Shown piece after piece: positions 25,352 to 34,245 of a stretch of 64,000 nucleotides of DNA. The stretch spans positions 18,849 to 82,848 of the forward strand of contig JBGCGA010000044.1 in assembly GCA_045110285.1 (NCBI GenBank), in the 5' to 3' direction. Under the pieces are notes generated by a model. The model saw nothing but the letters and a program-made list of their open reading frames with translations, was not told the DNA's origin and did not search any database. The position numbers and the translations under genes are program-made. Origin of the DNA: Putridiphycobacter sp045110285 (GTDB taxonomy: Bacteria > Bacteroidota > Bacteroidia > Flavobacteriales_D > Crocinitomicaceae). Within the stretch, counting starts at the first letter, position 1, and every line of letters starts with the position of its first letter.

Positions 25352-28300
25352 TTAAATATTGTTTAAATCTACTTTTCTCATAGTTCCGAACCATTTCAAA
25401 ACTTTCTCTCCAACTCCTGGTATTTCAACATGTATAATATAAACACCACTAGCAATAGGAATCGCTTCAGTATTCGTTAAATCCCATTCAACCGAAGTTA
25501 AAGGATCATCTTTAATAAATTGTCGAATCAATGAACCTTGCATATTAAATATTTTCACATTACAACGCTCTGGAAGATTAGTAATTTTTATTCTATTGTC
25601 TATTCTTCCTTGCTCATACTCACTGTATGCGTAGTAAGGATTAGGTACAACATTTATTATATCCAATCTATCTTCTAATTGTGTTGTAATACCGGTTCTA
25701 CCACTTTGCTCTTCAGTAATACTAAATGTATACTTTGGATAACCTCCGTTTGCCGCTTTAGTATCGTCTCGTCTTGTGTAAGGCTTATTAACCCTAACCT
25801 TTATTGTAACATCCGTTTGAAGTACTTCTTTGAATTCAGCTAATAATGGCGCTGCAACAAAAGTACAAGCATCAAAGACATTTGAATGACCATTGTTACT
25901 TTGCAACATTAATTGCTCTTTCATATACTTTCCTTCATCATACACTGGCATGTCCTCAATATTTCCAAAGACATATATGTAGTGGAAGCCACCTAAAATT
26001 GGCTGACCAGTTGAATTTGCCAGAGTGCTGGTAGGATTCCATATCATGTCATCTCCATTGTCACCAGGCAACCAAGAATTTTCACCAAATGCCATGTTTA
26101 ATCGTTTTCCAGTTGTAACGTCAATTGCATATCCTGGGAACCAGCCCATTCCCATATCATTTTCATCTGCAACAGGCTCTCCATTTTTATTCACAGAAGT
26201 TTGTGCTCGGAGTTCTAGAACATCCGCGTTACCTACCGATTGATTTTCATTATCATTCATTTCTAGCACAGGGCATCTTGTCCATTTCGAATCATCAGAA
26301 GTTATAATGATATCGACATCATGCACATTCTCCATTGAATAATTTGTAAATGTGTTATTTCTAATTTTGTAGTAACCTTCGTTACCAGAACCATTTACGT
26401 AATTCATAGGAGTACCAGGATCATCACCAGGAATTCCCATTGGCATACCATATACTTCGTAACCAACATATTTAAATGATGTAATTGTTCCATTTAACAA
26501 TCCTTCCCATTCTTGCCTTGCATCTGATTGATCTCTGTCGTAATAGTAGCATGGATTGAAAACCCAATTATCAGGATCACATGATGGGTCTTCATCATCA
26601 GGAGCTGTATTTGAGCCAGCGCGAATCCAGTTAGTAGAAAAATTATTGTCCGAATCTGCAATTCCTTCCAACCAAATATATGTAGAATCTGCAAATGAAA
26701 TTGAGCTTGTAATTGGAGTAGTCAGCCACTGAGAAGAAATTGCTCCACCACCATATGAAATTTGCTTAATATTCATAGATAATCCCCATTCAGGAAACAA
26801 TTGCTCATTGCCAACATTAATGTCGTAGTTAGATTTAATGGTATCAACAGCACCTTCGTACTCTCTTAGCATAATCCATGAAGCTGTGTCTCTCACTGCA
26901 CCTCTTGAAAGTCCTGCCTCTTGTTCAAGAACTACAGTATAATTTCCAGGTTTTAAATTTAATGGATCAACCACTTTAATGTCAACTGGACCACCTCCAC
27001 TTGCATAAGTTGGTTGGTTTACTTTGCCATTTGCTAATATAGCATCAATACTTTGTTGACTTAATTCGAGAATATTACCTCCATTACCTGAACCTTCAAC
27101 TTGTGTAATTTGCGGTTGAAAACCATAACCAGTACCAAAAGAAGTACCATCTCCTTCGACTGCAGGATCATGTGGAATTGCAATCATTGATTCAATAGTT
27201 CCAAAGGTAGCGGATCTTCTTGATCTCAGATATGGTATTTTTTGACCAGAAATTCCTTCAGCTGTATTCGGATCGTACTCTTTAAACTGATTATAAGCGT
27301 ATGAAACAGCAATGTAATAGTATTTTTTGTGATTTACCAGCGTTCTTATTCCTGTTGCAAAAAAGTCTTCAGTAATTAAAAACGAATGTTTTATGCCTTC
27401 ATCTTCACCTACTACTTTAACGGTAGGTTCTGATATTTCATCTTGTTCATTAAACACGTAGTTTACCAGTTTTGAAACACCATCTTCTATATCGCATTGA
27501 GCTACCAATCTAGCTTTTGAAATATCTTCTAAATCACTTACAGAAGCTGATCCATCAACCATTTGGTAAATTTGGTACCCTTGGAATCTGTAAAAACGAT
27601 CATTTGGTGTGCCGTCTAGATCGTTTGCAGGAATATTTACCTCATCTTCTCTAATGTAATTCTCTGTACCATCAGCAGAGCCGTCCAGTAAAATAACAAT
27701 CTGATTTTCCAATTCTTGAATTGTTACCGCAGGCGCCAATGGTGGCTCAAGGATTTCAAAACAAGCATCAAACAAACTTTGTGCTTTAGTATCGGCAACT
27801 TTCATAGCATTTACTGATGCCAATAAATCACCATTAAAACTTCTTCCGTATACAATTCCTACCGTTAAGTTGTTTAAAGCACCAGGCTTTAATGTGAACG
27901 GTCCGGCCAATTGAACAAATCTTCTATCATTCTCATCACTATCTGACCATTCTATGCCAGCAGATGCATCAGCTCCTTGTCCCTGAGATGCAGTACCCCA
28001 TCCAGCAGGATCAGAATCACCCGGATACATATAATTTGTTGGTATACTTCCTGTAAGTCCGTTATCACCGAAGGTATGTGGATTTCCGGAAGTACCCCAG
28101 AACCCTTGCATAAAGCCATAAAATTGAGCAGCATTTTGCGGATCACCTTGAACTCCGCCGGCGTTGTTATAATAAATAAATCGACGCATTCCCATTCTTT
28201 CATTATCTGCAATTGTATCTCCATATCCTAAACCAAGGCCTGCGTATGGAATACCTAAATATTCATATGCTTCTAAAGCTCCTTCAGGTGTTGATTCGGT

Positions 28301-29527
28301 CAACGGGTTATCACCTGCAGGCAATCCCGGATAATTAATAAATGATGCATCTGGATCCTGGTACGGTCCTTCAAAGAAATCGACTCCTACTGCTGGTGGA
28401 TTCGCTCCAAAAAGCTGAGCACCTCCACTTGATCCGTCATCATTTAAATCACCATTGTATGCAAATCCCAAACCTCTTGACACATCACACCCAACATAAT
28501 CATCTAATGCACCTCCAATATCTGCATCAACATATTGAGCAAAATAAGTGTTAAACAACGTTTGAGTCCCTCTATTAATCATTTCATAATTATAGAATGT
28601 CATGTCATTAATCTCGTCATTGGTTGTAAATCCAAATGCCTGCGCACGAATTTCCATGCCAATAGGCTCACCACCTGAAGCTTGGTGTATATTACCTTTA
28701 TCATTAAATACCCACCAATTAGTTTCATCACCAAAAAGGGTAACCCTTCTGTCATCTCTACATTCAACATCTCCTTCTAAGTCGTACCAAGGATAATCAC
28801 CATCTACAATTGGGTCGTATCTTCCATTTGCACCATCAGGAGCATTTGGGTTGTCATAAAATGGTGCCAAATAGTAGTCTTGTCCCAAGGAAACGTCACC
28901 GTGCGCTGGCCAATTAAGGATTTTATCCAACTCTACTTGATCTGGTGGCAAAATTCCTTCACATTCATTTGGATCAGTAATTCCATTGGCACATTGCCAC
29001 CAAGTAGTAAATTGAATTACTGTAGCTTGGCTGATATTATAAAACTGATCATATTTGTTACATTCTTCAGGAATAATTTCAGCATCACCATACGCACGAA
29101 TTACATCCAAAGATGCACTTTGAGGTGAATTCGGGTCGTAATTTCCGGGGCTACCTCCAAAAGTAGACAGTGGACCTGCCCAAAAATCAGGACCGTCGCC
29201 AACAAACTTTGTAGCAGCCATTCTTAACTGACCATTAACATCTGTACCACCCATCCAAAGTGAACCAGCATAAATTACATCTGGCCCAGAGCCATCAGCT
29301 GTTTTTGGAACTTCGTAAGCTGCTCTATTTACCGCCCTTTCTGTCCACAAAATACCTCCGGTTTCTATTCTTGCACGAACGTTATTAAATTGCAAAATTA
29401 AAGCGCCTGTAGAAACAGTACAGCCAGCCGCACGGGGTTCAATTCCATTATTATTGTTTGCATTAGGACCTACAAAGGAAAACCCAACTAAACTTGTTAA
29501 TAAAACTATTAAACTTACTCTCTTCAT
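25352..29527 (-). CDS. Giant T9SS-type secreted protein
   Basis: The 1391-aa product has a signal peptide (~1-20). The long central part is rich in Asp, Gly, Asn, Tyr and Pro with Asp-rich stretches that may bind calcium (DPNAPDGANGRYDP, DSDENDRRF). No enzyme motif was found. The C-terminus carries a T9SS sorting-like domain: VVPNPYYAYSEYE, KITNLPERCNVKIFNM, then IPIASGVYIIHVEIPG. It ends in LKWFG and a short charged tail, a subtype often seen in Bacteroidota. It lies between a TonB-dependent receptor and a PorV-like barrel and is probably the surface partner of both. The function is unknown. Confidence 0.8.
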   Translation of the reverse strand: MKRVSLIVLLTSLVGFSFVGPNANNNNGIEPRAAGCTVSTGALILQFNNVRARIETGGILWTERAVNRAAYEVPKTADGSGPDVIYAGSLWMGGTDVNGQLRMAATKFVGDGPDFWAGPLSTFGGSPGNYDPNSPQSASLDVIRAYGDAEIIPEECNKYDQFYNISQATVIQFTTWWQCANGITDPNECEGILPPDQVELDKILNWPAHGDVSLGQDYYLAPFYDNPNAPDGANGRYDPIVDGDYPWYDLEGDVECRDDRRVTLFGDETNWWVFNDKGNIHQASGGEPIGMEIRAQAFGFTTNDEINDMTFYNYEMINRGTQTLFNTYFAQYVDADIGGALDDYVGCDVSRGLGFAYNGDLNDDGSSGGAQLFGANPPAVGVDFFEGPYQDPDASFINYPGLPAGDNPLTESTPEGALEAYEYLGIPYAGLGLGYGDTIADNERMGMRRFIYYNNAGGVQGDPQNAAQFYGFMQGFWGTSGNPHTFGDNGLTGSIPTNYMYPGDSDPAGWGTASQGQGADASAGIEWSDSDENDRRFVQLAGPFTLKPGALNNLTVGIVYGRSFNGDLLASVNAMKVADTKAQSLFDACFEILEPPLAPAVTIQELENQIVILLDGSADGTENYIREDEVNIPANDLDGTPNDRFYRFQGYQIYQMVDGSASVSDLEDISKARLVAQCDIEDGVSKLVNYVFNEQDEISEPTVKVVGEDEGIKHSFLITEDFFATGIRTLVNHKKYYYIAVSYAYNQFKEYDPNTAEGISGQKIPYLRSRRSATFGTIESMIAIPHDPAVEGDGTSFGTGYGFQPQITQVEGSGNGGNILELSQQSIDAILANGKVNQPTYASGGGPVDIKVVDPLNLKPGNYTVVLEQEAGLSRGAVRDTASWIMLREYEGAVDTIKSNYDINVGNEQLFPEWGLSMNIKQISYGGGAISSQWLTTPITSSISFADSTYIWLEGIADSDNNFSTNWIRAGSNTAPDDEDPSCDPDNWVFNPCYYYDRDQSDARQEWEGLLNGTITSFKYVGYEVYGMPMGIPGDDPGTPMNYVNGSGNEGYYKIRNNTFTNYSMENVHDVDIIITSDDSKWTRCPVLEMNDNENQSVGNADVLELRAQTSVNKNGEPVADENDMGMGWFPGYAIDVTTGKRLNMAFGENSWLPGDNGDDMIWNPTSTLANSTGQPILGGFHYIYVFGNIEDMPVYDEGKYMKEQLMLQSNNGHSNVFDACTFVAAPLLAEFKEVLQTDVTIKVRVNKPYTRRDDTKAANGGYPKYTFSITEEQSGRTGITTQLEDRLDIINVVPNPYYAYSEYEQGRIDNRIKITNLPERCNVKIFNMQGSLIRQFIKDDPLTSVEWDLTNTEAIPIASGVYIIHVEIPGVGEKVLKWFGTMRKVDLNNI

Positions 29528-29554
29528 GTTTGAAATATTTTTGTACTAAATTTC

Positions 29555-32500
29555 TTAAAAATCAAATTTTACACCTAAACGTATTGTTCTTGGAACTCCC
29601 AAGTTAAATGGATCATTAGTTCTTAGTCCATACAAAGCTGCATATGATGCAGGACTCAATTGACTATTAACTACATTTTGTCCTTGTGCAGATAACAAGA
29701 ATCCATCATCAGTTGGATTTCCAGTTGCTCTGTAAACATCAATAATGTTTACAATATTGAAGATGTTATTTACTCGAATATATGTATTTAGGTAAGCTAC
29801 TTTTTTCTTCTTTCCTTCTTCATCTCCTCCGAACTTCAATTCCCAATTTCTGTCTAATTGTCCGTCAACCTGGTAAGTCCAGTTTAATCGCGAACCATTT
29901 AATGTTCCTTCTAAACCTGAAGTTTGAGGATTGATTAGTGAGGCTGCTGTAATTACCTGCTGTCTTGAATAAGGTGTACCTGACCCAGCATTCGCTTGAA
30001 TATTCAAACCTGTATTTTCAAATAAACCAAATTTCTTAATTTTAGGTCCTTTGTAATCTTTTCCTCCACCATATCTATAATCCACTACAAAAGTGAATCT
30101 ATGTCTTTGGTCGTAGTTGAACGGCAAAATTGTTCTCAAGTTAGGCTCACCTGCAGCAATTAAACTTTGTGCTGATGTTGCGTCAGAACCAGTACCATTT
30201 GCAAACTGCAATGTATATGAAGCATTAATTCTAATATTCCCAGTTCTTCTTAAGTCGTAAGAAACAGTGGTACCTTTTACAGTTCCAAAATCTCTGTTTC
30301 CGAAGCTGGTATATGATGCTGGATAGGCATCTTCAACTCTTATTAACTGAACTTGATCTCTCATTTCTTTGTAAAAAGCAGAAATTTTGATAGAGGATGT
30401 TTTTGTCAATACTTGCTGAAAGCCAATTTCGTAATCAATGGTTTTCTCAGGAAGCAAATTAGGATTGTTTATAATTACACTTCTTGTATCTAAGAATTGA
30501 TAATCTGCTGGATCAAAAATATTTCCGTTTGTTGGTCTTTTTGTAAGAATATCATAATGTGCGAAGAATGATGCTTCGTCAGAGATAGGGAATGAAAACG
30601 CCACTCTTGGCATCACATTAATTTGCGCTTTGTAATCTTCAAAATCCTCTGGCTTCGGAGATTGTTGTGTTGGATCATTTAAAAATGGTGCAATTTGCTC
30701 AGACCCTTGAATAACTGCAGAGTTATCAACTTCTAATCCAGTTGCATCATACCAAACATCTCCGTCTCTATATCCTTTGATTACTGACGCACTTTCAACA
30801 TCATCTACGTAAACAACAAAGTCATCACCAATATTTCCTGGGTGAGAAATAGGATTTCCAGCTATAGTACTCACTTCTTGTACAGTTTTCGCACCATAAA
30901 TCAGGTATGGATCTTTCAGAACAGGCTGATTGGCATCAAAAATATCTGCTCTTAACCCTACATTAAAGATAATGTCATCAAAAGCAAACTTATCCATAAT
31001 GTATCCTGATATATAAATTGGTTGATATGCTCCCACTTTTCTAATAAAGTTTCCAAAGTCATCTGCTGCTTGAAAATAATCGTTAATATCTGTAGCTCCT
31101 CTTACTTTTTGACCAGTATGATCATAACCTCTCCACCCAAAGTACTGTCGACCTGAGTTTAAAAGTTCATCTGGAGAGAACATTCCCAAACTTAAGAAGT
31201 CTGGATCAAGCTCATCTAAGTTAATGAAATCCGTTCCATCAATATAATCTTCCAGTGCCTGTCCAGATAAACCATTTTGCTCACCTAAGGCCTTTCGAAC
31301 AGAATAATCAAAGAATGACTGAGCATCATTACCTGCTTGCCCAGTATAAGCACCAGGAGAAGAATTTAATCTACCGTAAGTAACTTGTGGAAATGTACCA
31401 TCATATCTAAAAGTAACATCATTTACATCTAAAGCTTGTCCATTACCTGTTTGAGAATTTAACAACTGTCTTGCTACTGTCCATAAGGAGTTTGGACTTA
31501 CTCCCTGTCCTGCAGGATTTGATCTAAAATCTCTATCCCATCTTTGCTCATATTCAAAACCTAATGAGATAGCATGATCGTTTAGGTTTATTGTTCCTGA
31601 ACCAGTAATTCTTAATTGGTCATTTTGAGAAAAACGAAAAGTTGCATAAGGTGTTCCCGCATTACTCCATAGCCCGTATACATTTGAAAGTGGATCTCCA
31701 TTGACGAGTGCTCCACCTGCTCTAATATTATCTATATTGTCAGTTTGACCTTCAACTTGACCCTCATAAAGATTGTAGTATTGTGAAGTAATGGCAGATA
31801 ATAGAGGGTTATCGTCTGAAGGTGTGAATTCAACTAAAAAATCGTTGAATCCATTATGGATGGAGCTATCACCATCAGCAGATGCTTCATAACTTGCTTC
31901 TCTAAAGGTCTTAAATTTACCAATATATCCATAGTTGAATAATCTATCCTCATGCTTTGCATCTTGTCTTTTCAAATGCGACTGAGAATAATCAACCATT
32001 AATGAATAATATGCGGATTTAATCTTTGATGTAGAACCCTCAACATTATTATTAAATCTTTGAGTAAACTTTCCGTATACACGCCAATCGTAATCAATCG
32101 CTTCTCCAAAATTCTCAAAGTTTAACAAAGAATTATTTCTTGAATACTCTCTACTGGTCCTATAATTCATAGATCCACCAAATGTAAGGTTAACACTTGG
32201 CCCTGCATTTACATCAATTTTAGCGGCAGCAGAGTAGCTTTGCCCTCTGTTGTTCATTCTGTATGGCACTTGCTCAAAATCATCCTCAGTTAAAAAGTTA
32301 GTATTATAATATGTACCTGTTCCTTCACTGTTTGGACGAAGAGGCCCTCTCCCATTCTCAAAATCCAATAAATCATCTCTTACCTCTTTCTTTACTCTGT
32401 AAGCTCCACCATTGTGCAATGGCCTTGCATCCAATCTATCCGTTGCATTTCCAGACAAGAAAAACCCTAGAATAGGTGTGCTTGTCTTGTTACCAAGAGA

Positions 32501-33352
32501 ATCTTTTTTCAATAATAAGGGACCAGAGATCATTCCCTCTGCTAAGTTGTACGCAAATTTATCTGTACCAAAAACTCGACCATCATAACCAAGTGGATCA
32601 TCTCCGTTCAAATAAAATCCTGATGTTACTAATTCTCCAGAACCAAAATACTTTGCTGAAGGACCTCTAGTTGTAATAGAAATAATACCACCAGTTACAT
32701 CACCATAATTCGCAGGTAAACCACCTGTTATTACAGAAACTTCTTGGATTGAAGATTTAGGCAGACTTGACGACCCCCTTACCTTTATACCATCAATATA
32801 GTAATAAGTAGCATCTGAACGTGTTCCTCGAATACTTAGGTCATTTTCACCATCTCCTTCTTTTTTGTATACACCTCCAACAGTAGTTGCTACCTCAGAA
32901 GCTGAACGGGCAGACATCTTAGCAATATCATCTCTTGTTACAGTAGCACCAGAAGCACCTCCATCTTTATCAATTAATGGCACCTTATAAAACACTACTT
33001 CGATTTCATCTAGCATTTCGCTAGTTGCTCCTAACTCATAATTTCTTATTGTTAATCTGTCACTGTTCACAACAACACCTTCTTCTCTTTTGGTCTGATA
33101 ACCTACAAAACGTAATTCAACGTCATATTCTCCTGGAGAAAGTGAAGCAACAATAAACTTACCGTCCAAACCGGTCGAAGCAAATCCCTTTTGATTTCCG
33201 TTTTGAAAAATAATTACCTTAACAAATGGCAATTCTTCTCCTGTTTCCTTGTCAGTAACCGTTCCTTTAATAGAACCTACGCCTGTTTGAGCGAACCCAA
33301 AAGAGGCTGACATTAAAAGAGTTATAATCAAGAACTTAAAGTATGTAAGCAT
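29555..33352 (-). CDS. TonB-dependent receptor with carboxypeptidase regulatory-like domain
   Basis: The 1265-aa product has a signal peptide (~1-21, ending GFAQ), a carboxypeptidase regulatory-like domain (~25-110, IKGTVTDKETGEELPFVKV to ELRFVGYQ), a plug domain (VGGVYKKEGDGENDLSIRG, then YYIDGIKVRG, then GGLPANYGDVTGGIISI) and a long barrel ending in a Phe (RLGVKFDF). Such proteins import large substrates across the outer membrane using TonB energy. No SusD-like lipoprotein follows; the next gene is the giant T9SS-type protein, so this is not a standard SusCD pair. The substrate is unknown. Confidence 0.9.
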   Translation of the reverse strand: MLTYFKFLIITLLMSASFGFAQTGVGSIKGTVTDKETGEELPFVKVIIFQNGNQKGFASTGLDGKFIVASLSPGEYDVELRFVGYQTKREEGVVVNSDRLTIRNYELGATSEMLDEIEVVFYKVPLIDKDGGASGATVTRDDIAKMSARSASEVATTVGGVYKKEGDGENDLSIRGTRSDATYYYIDGIKVRGSSSLPKSSIQEVSVITGGLPANYGDVTGGIISITTRGPSAKYFGSGELVTSGFYLNGDDPLGYDGRVFGTDKFAYNLAEGMISGPLLLKKDSLGNKTSTPILGFFLSGNATDRLDARPLHNGGAYRVKKEVRDDLLDFENGRGPLRPNSEGTGTYYNTNFLTEDDFEQVPYRMNNRGQSYSAAAKIDVNAGPSVNLTFGGSMNYRTSREYSRNNSLLNFENFGEAIDYDWRVYGKFTQRFNNNVEGSTSKIKSAYYSLMVDYSQSHLKRQDAKHEDRLFNYGYIGKFKTFREASYEASADGDSSIHNGFNDFLVEFTPSDDNPLLSAITSQYYNLYEGQVEGQTDNIDNIRAGGALVNGDPLSNVYGLWSNAGTPYATFRFSQNDQLRITGSGTINLNDHAISLGFEYEQRWDRDFRSNPAGQGVSPNSLWTVARQLLNSQTGNGQALDVNDVTFRYDGTFPQVTYGRLNSSPGAYTGQAGNDAQSFFDYSVRKALGEQNGLSGQALEDYIDGTDFINLDELDPDFLSLGMFSPDELLNSGRQYFGWRGYDHTGQKVRGATDINDYFQAADDFGNFIRKVGAYQPIYISGYIMDKFAFDDIIFNVGLRADIFDANQPVLKDPYLIYGAKTVQEVSTIAGNPISHPGNIGDDFVVYVDDVESASVIKGYRDGDVWYDATGLEVDNSAVIQGSEQIAPFLNDPTQQSPKPEDFEDYKAQINVMPRVAFSFPISDEASFFAHYDILTKRPTNGNIFDPADYQFLDTRSVIINNPNLLPEKTIDYEIGFQQVLTKTSSIKISAFYKEMRDQVQLIRVEDAYPASYTSFGNRDFGTVKGTTVSYDLRRTGNIRINASYTLQFANGTGSDATSAQSLIAAGEPNLRTILPFNYDQRHRFTFVVDYRYGGGKDYKGPKIKKFGLFENTGLNIQANAGSGTPYSRQQVITAASLINPQTSGLEGTLNGSRLNWTYQVDGQLDRNWELKFGGDEEGKKKKVAYLNTYIRVNNIFNIVNIIDVYRATGNPTDDGFLLSAQGQNVVNSQLSPASYAALYGLRTNDPFNLGVPRTIRLGVKFDF

Positions 33353-33459
33353 AGTGTTGTGTATTTGTTAATTTTTCCTAAAACACATTAGAGCGGTAAA
33401 TATAGATATTTTAAATTTGAACCGCCAAATTATTTTTAACAAAAATTTCACTTTTAGTT

Positions 33460-33487
33460 TCGCTTACAAAAATAGATTTTTAAGCGA
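33460..33487 (-). terminator. Terminator-like hairpin after the basic exported protein
   Basis: TCGCTTA (33460-33466) pairs with TAAGCGA (33481-33487), extended by A/T pairs inside. It lies about 40 bases after the minus-strand stop at 33525. The following T run is poor, so termination is uncertain. Confidence 0.35.
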
Positions 33488-33524
33488 TTAAAAAAGTTAT
33501 ATATATTTGCTTTTTCAGCCTATT

Positions 33525-33815
33525 TTATACAAGTCTATTGTTTCTTGGTTTTTTTCCTTTTTGCCTTCTCATTGCATTTCTGTATGTTTTTTTCATTCTT
33601 TTTCGAGTGGCCTTATCCTGAATCTTATATGCTTGTTTTCGCCTTTTCCGATTGACTCTTTTACTGTTTTTAACAGTTTTAACCTTTTTTTCTTTGGTTC
33701 TGGCTTTCACTTTTTTCGGCTCCGTTTCTTGAGCGTAAAGTTTGAATGGGGTGGCAGAAATGAATACAAGAAAAATGCTTAATTTTACAACTGACGATTT
33801 TAAGAATTCAAGCAT
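33525..33815 (-). CDS. Small, very basic exported protein
   Basis: From the ATG at 33815 the product is 96 aa: a signal peptide (~1-28, ending LYAQ) then about 68 residues of which roughly half are Lys or Arg (KKVKARTKEKKVK, NRKRRKQAYK, RKRMKKTYRNAMRRQKGKK). No family is recognised. Such a charge suggests binding to polyanions such as LPS, nucleic acid or teichoic-like polymers, but this is inference. A longer ORF to 33878 would hide the signal. The start codon overlaps that of the divergent lipoprotein gene (CATG). Confidence 0.55.
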   Translation of the reverse strand: MLEFLKSSVVKLSIFLVFISATPFKLYAQETEPKKVKARTKEKKVKTVKNSKRVNRKRRKQAYKIQDKATRKRMKKTYRNAMRRQKGKKPRNNRLV

Positions 33816-34245
33816 GAAACAAATATACAATACAATATCAATATGCATATTTGCAAGTGTTTTATTACTTAGCTGCAATAAAGAAGGAAACTACCCCATT
33901 CCTAACTTACCCGTTAATTTGGTTTTGAATTTAAATCTACCTGCTTATCAAGACTTAAATAACCCAGGCGGTTGGGCCTATGTTAATGGCGGTTCAAGAG
34001 GGATTATTGTATATAACAATTTTAATGAATTTGTTGCTTTAGACAGGCATACCACTGTTTTTCCAGACTCTACATGCTCAGTTGCTGAAGTTGACTCAAT
34101 CAATACCTTTGTTTTAAACGACCCATGTTCTGCAGCTCAATTCTCGATAACCAATGGTACAGCACTTAAAGAGCCCGCAAAATGGGGACTGCGGCAGTAT
34201 TTTGCGACTTGGGACGGTGCTTCAATTGTTCAAATTACAAATTAG
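33814..34245 (+). CDS. Small lipoprotein of unknown function
   Basis: From the ATG at 33814 the product is 143 aa with a lipobox LLSC (Cys21). The mature part starts NKEGNYPIPNLPVN and contains NPGGWAYVNGG, RGIIVYN, and two further Cys residues (Cys in PDSTCS and NDPCSAA) that could form a disulfide. The pattern resembles small Bacteroidota lipoproteins related to Rieske-type folds but lacks the Cys-His clusters, so no function is assigned. The longer ORF from 33742 is rejected because it hides the signal. It ends 11 bases inside the convergent S41 protease gene. Confidence 0.62.
   Translation: MKQIYNTISICIFASVLLLSCNKEGNYPIPNLPVNLVLNLNLPAYQDLNNPGGWAYVNGGSRGIIVYNNFNEFVALDRHTTVFPDSTCSVAEVDSINTFVLNDPCSAAQFSITNGTALKEPAKWGLRQYFATWDGASIVQITN

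Noticed and set aside
29555..33352. SusC/SusD polysaccharide utilisation locus
   Set aside because: No SusD-like lipoprotein, regulator or glycosidase adjoins the TonB-dependent receptor.
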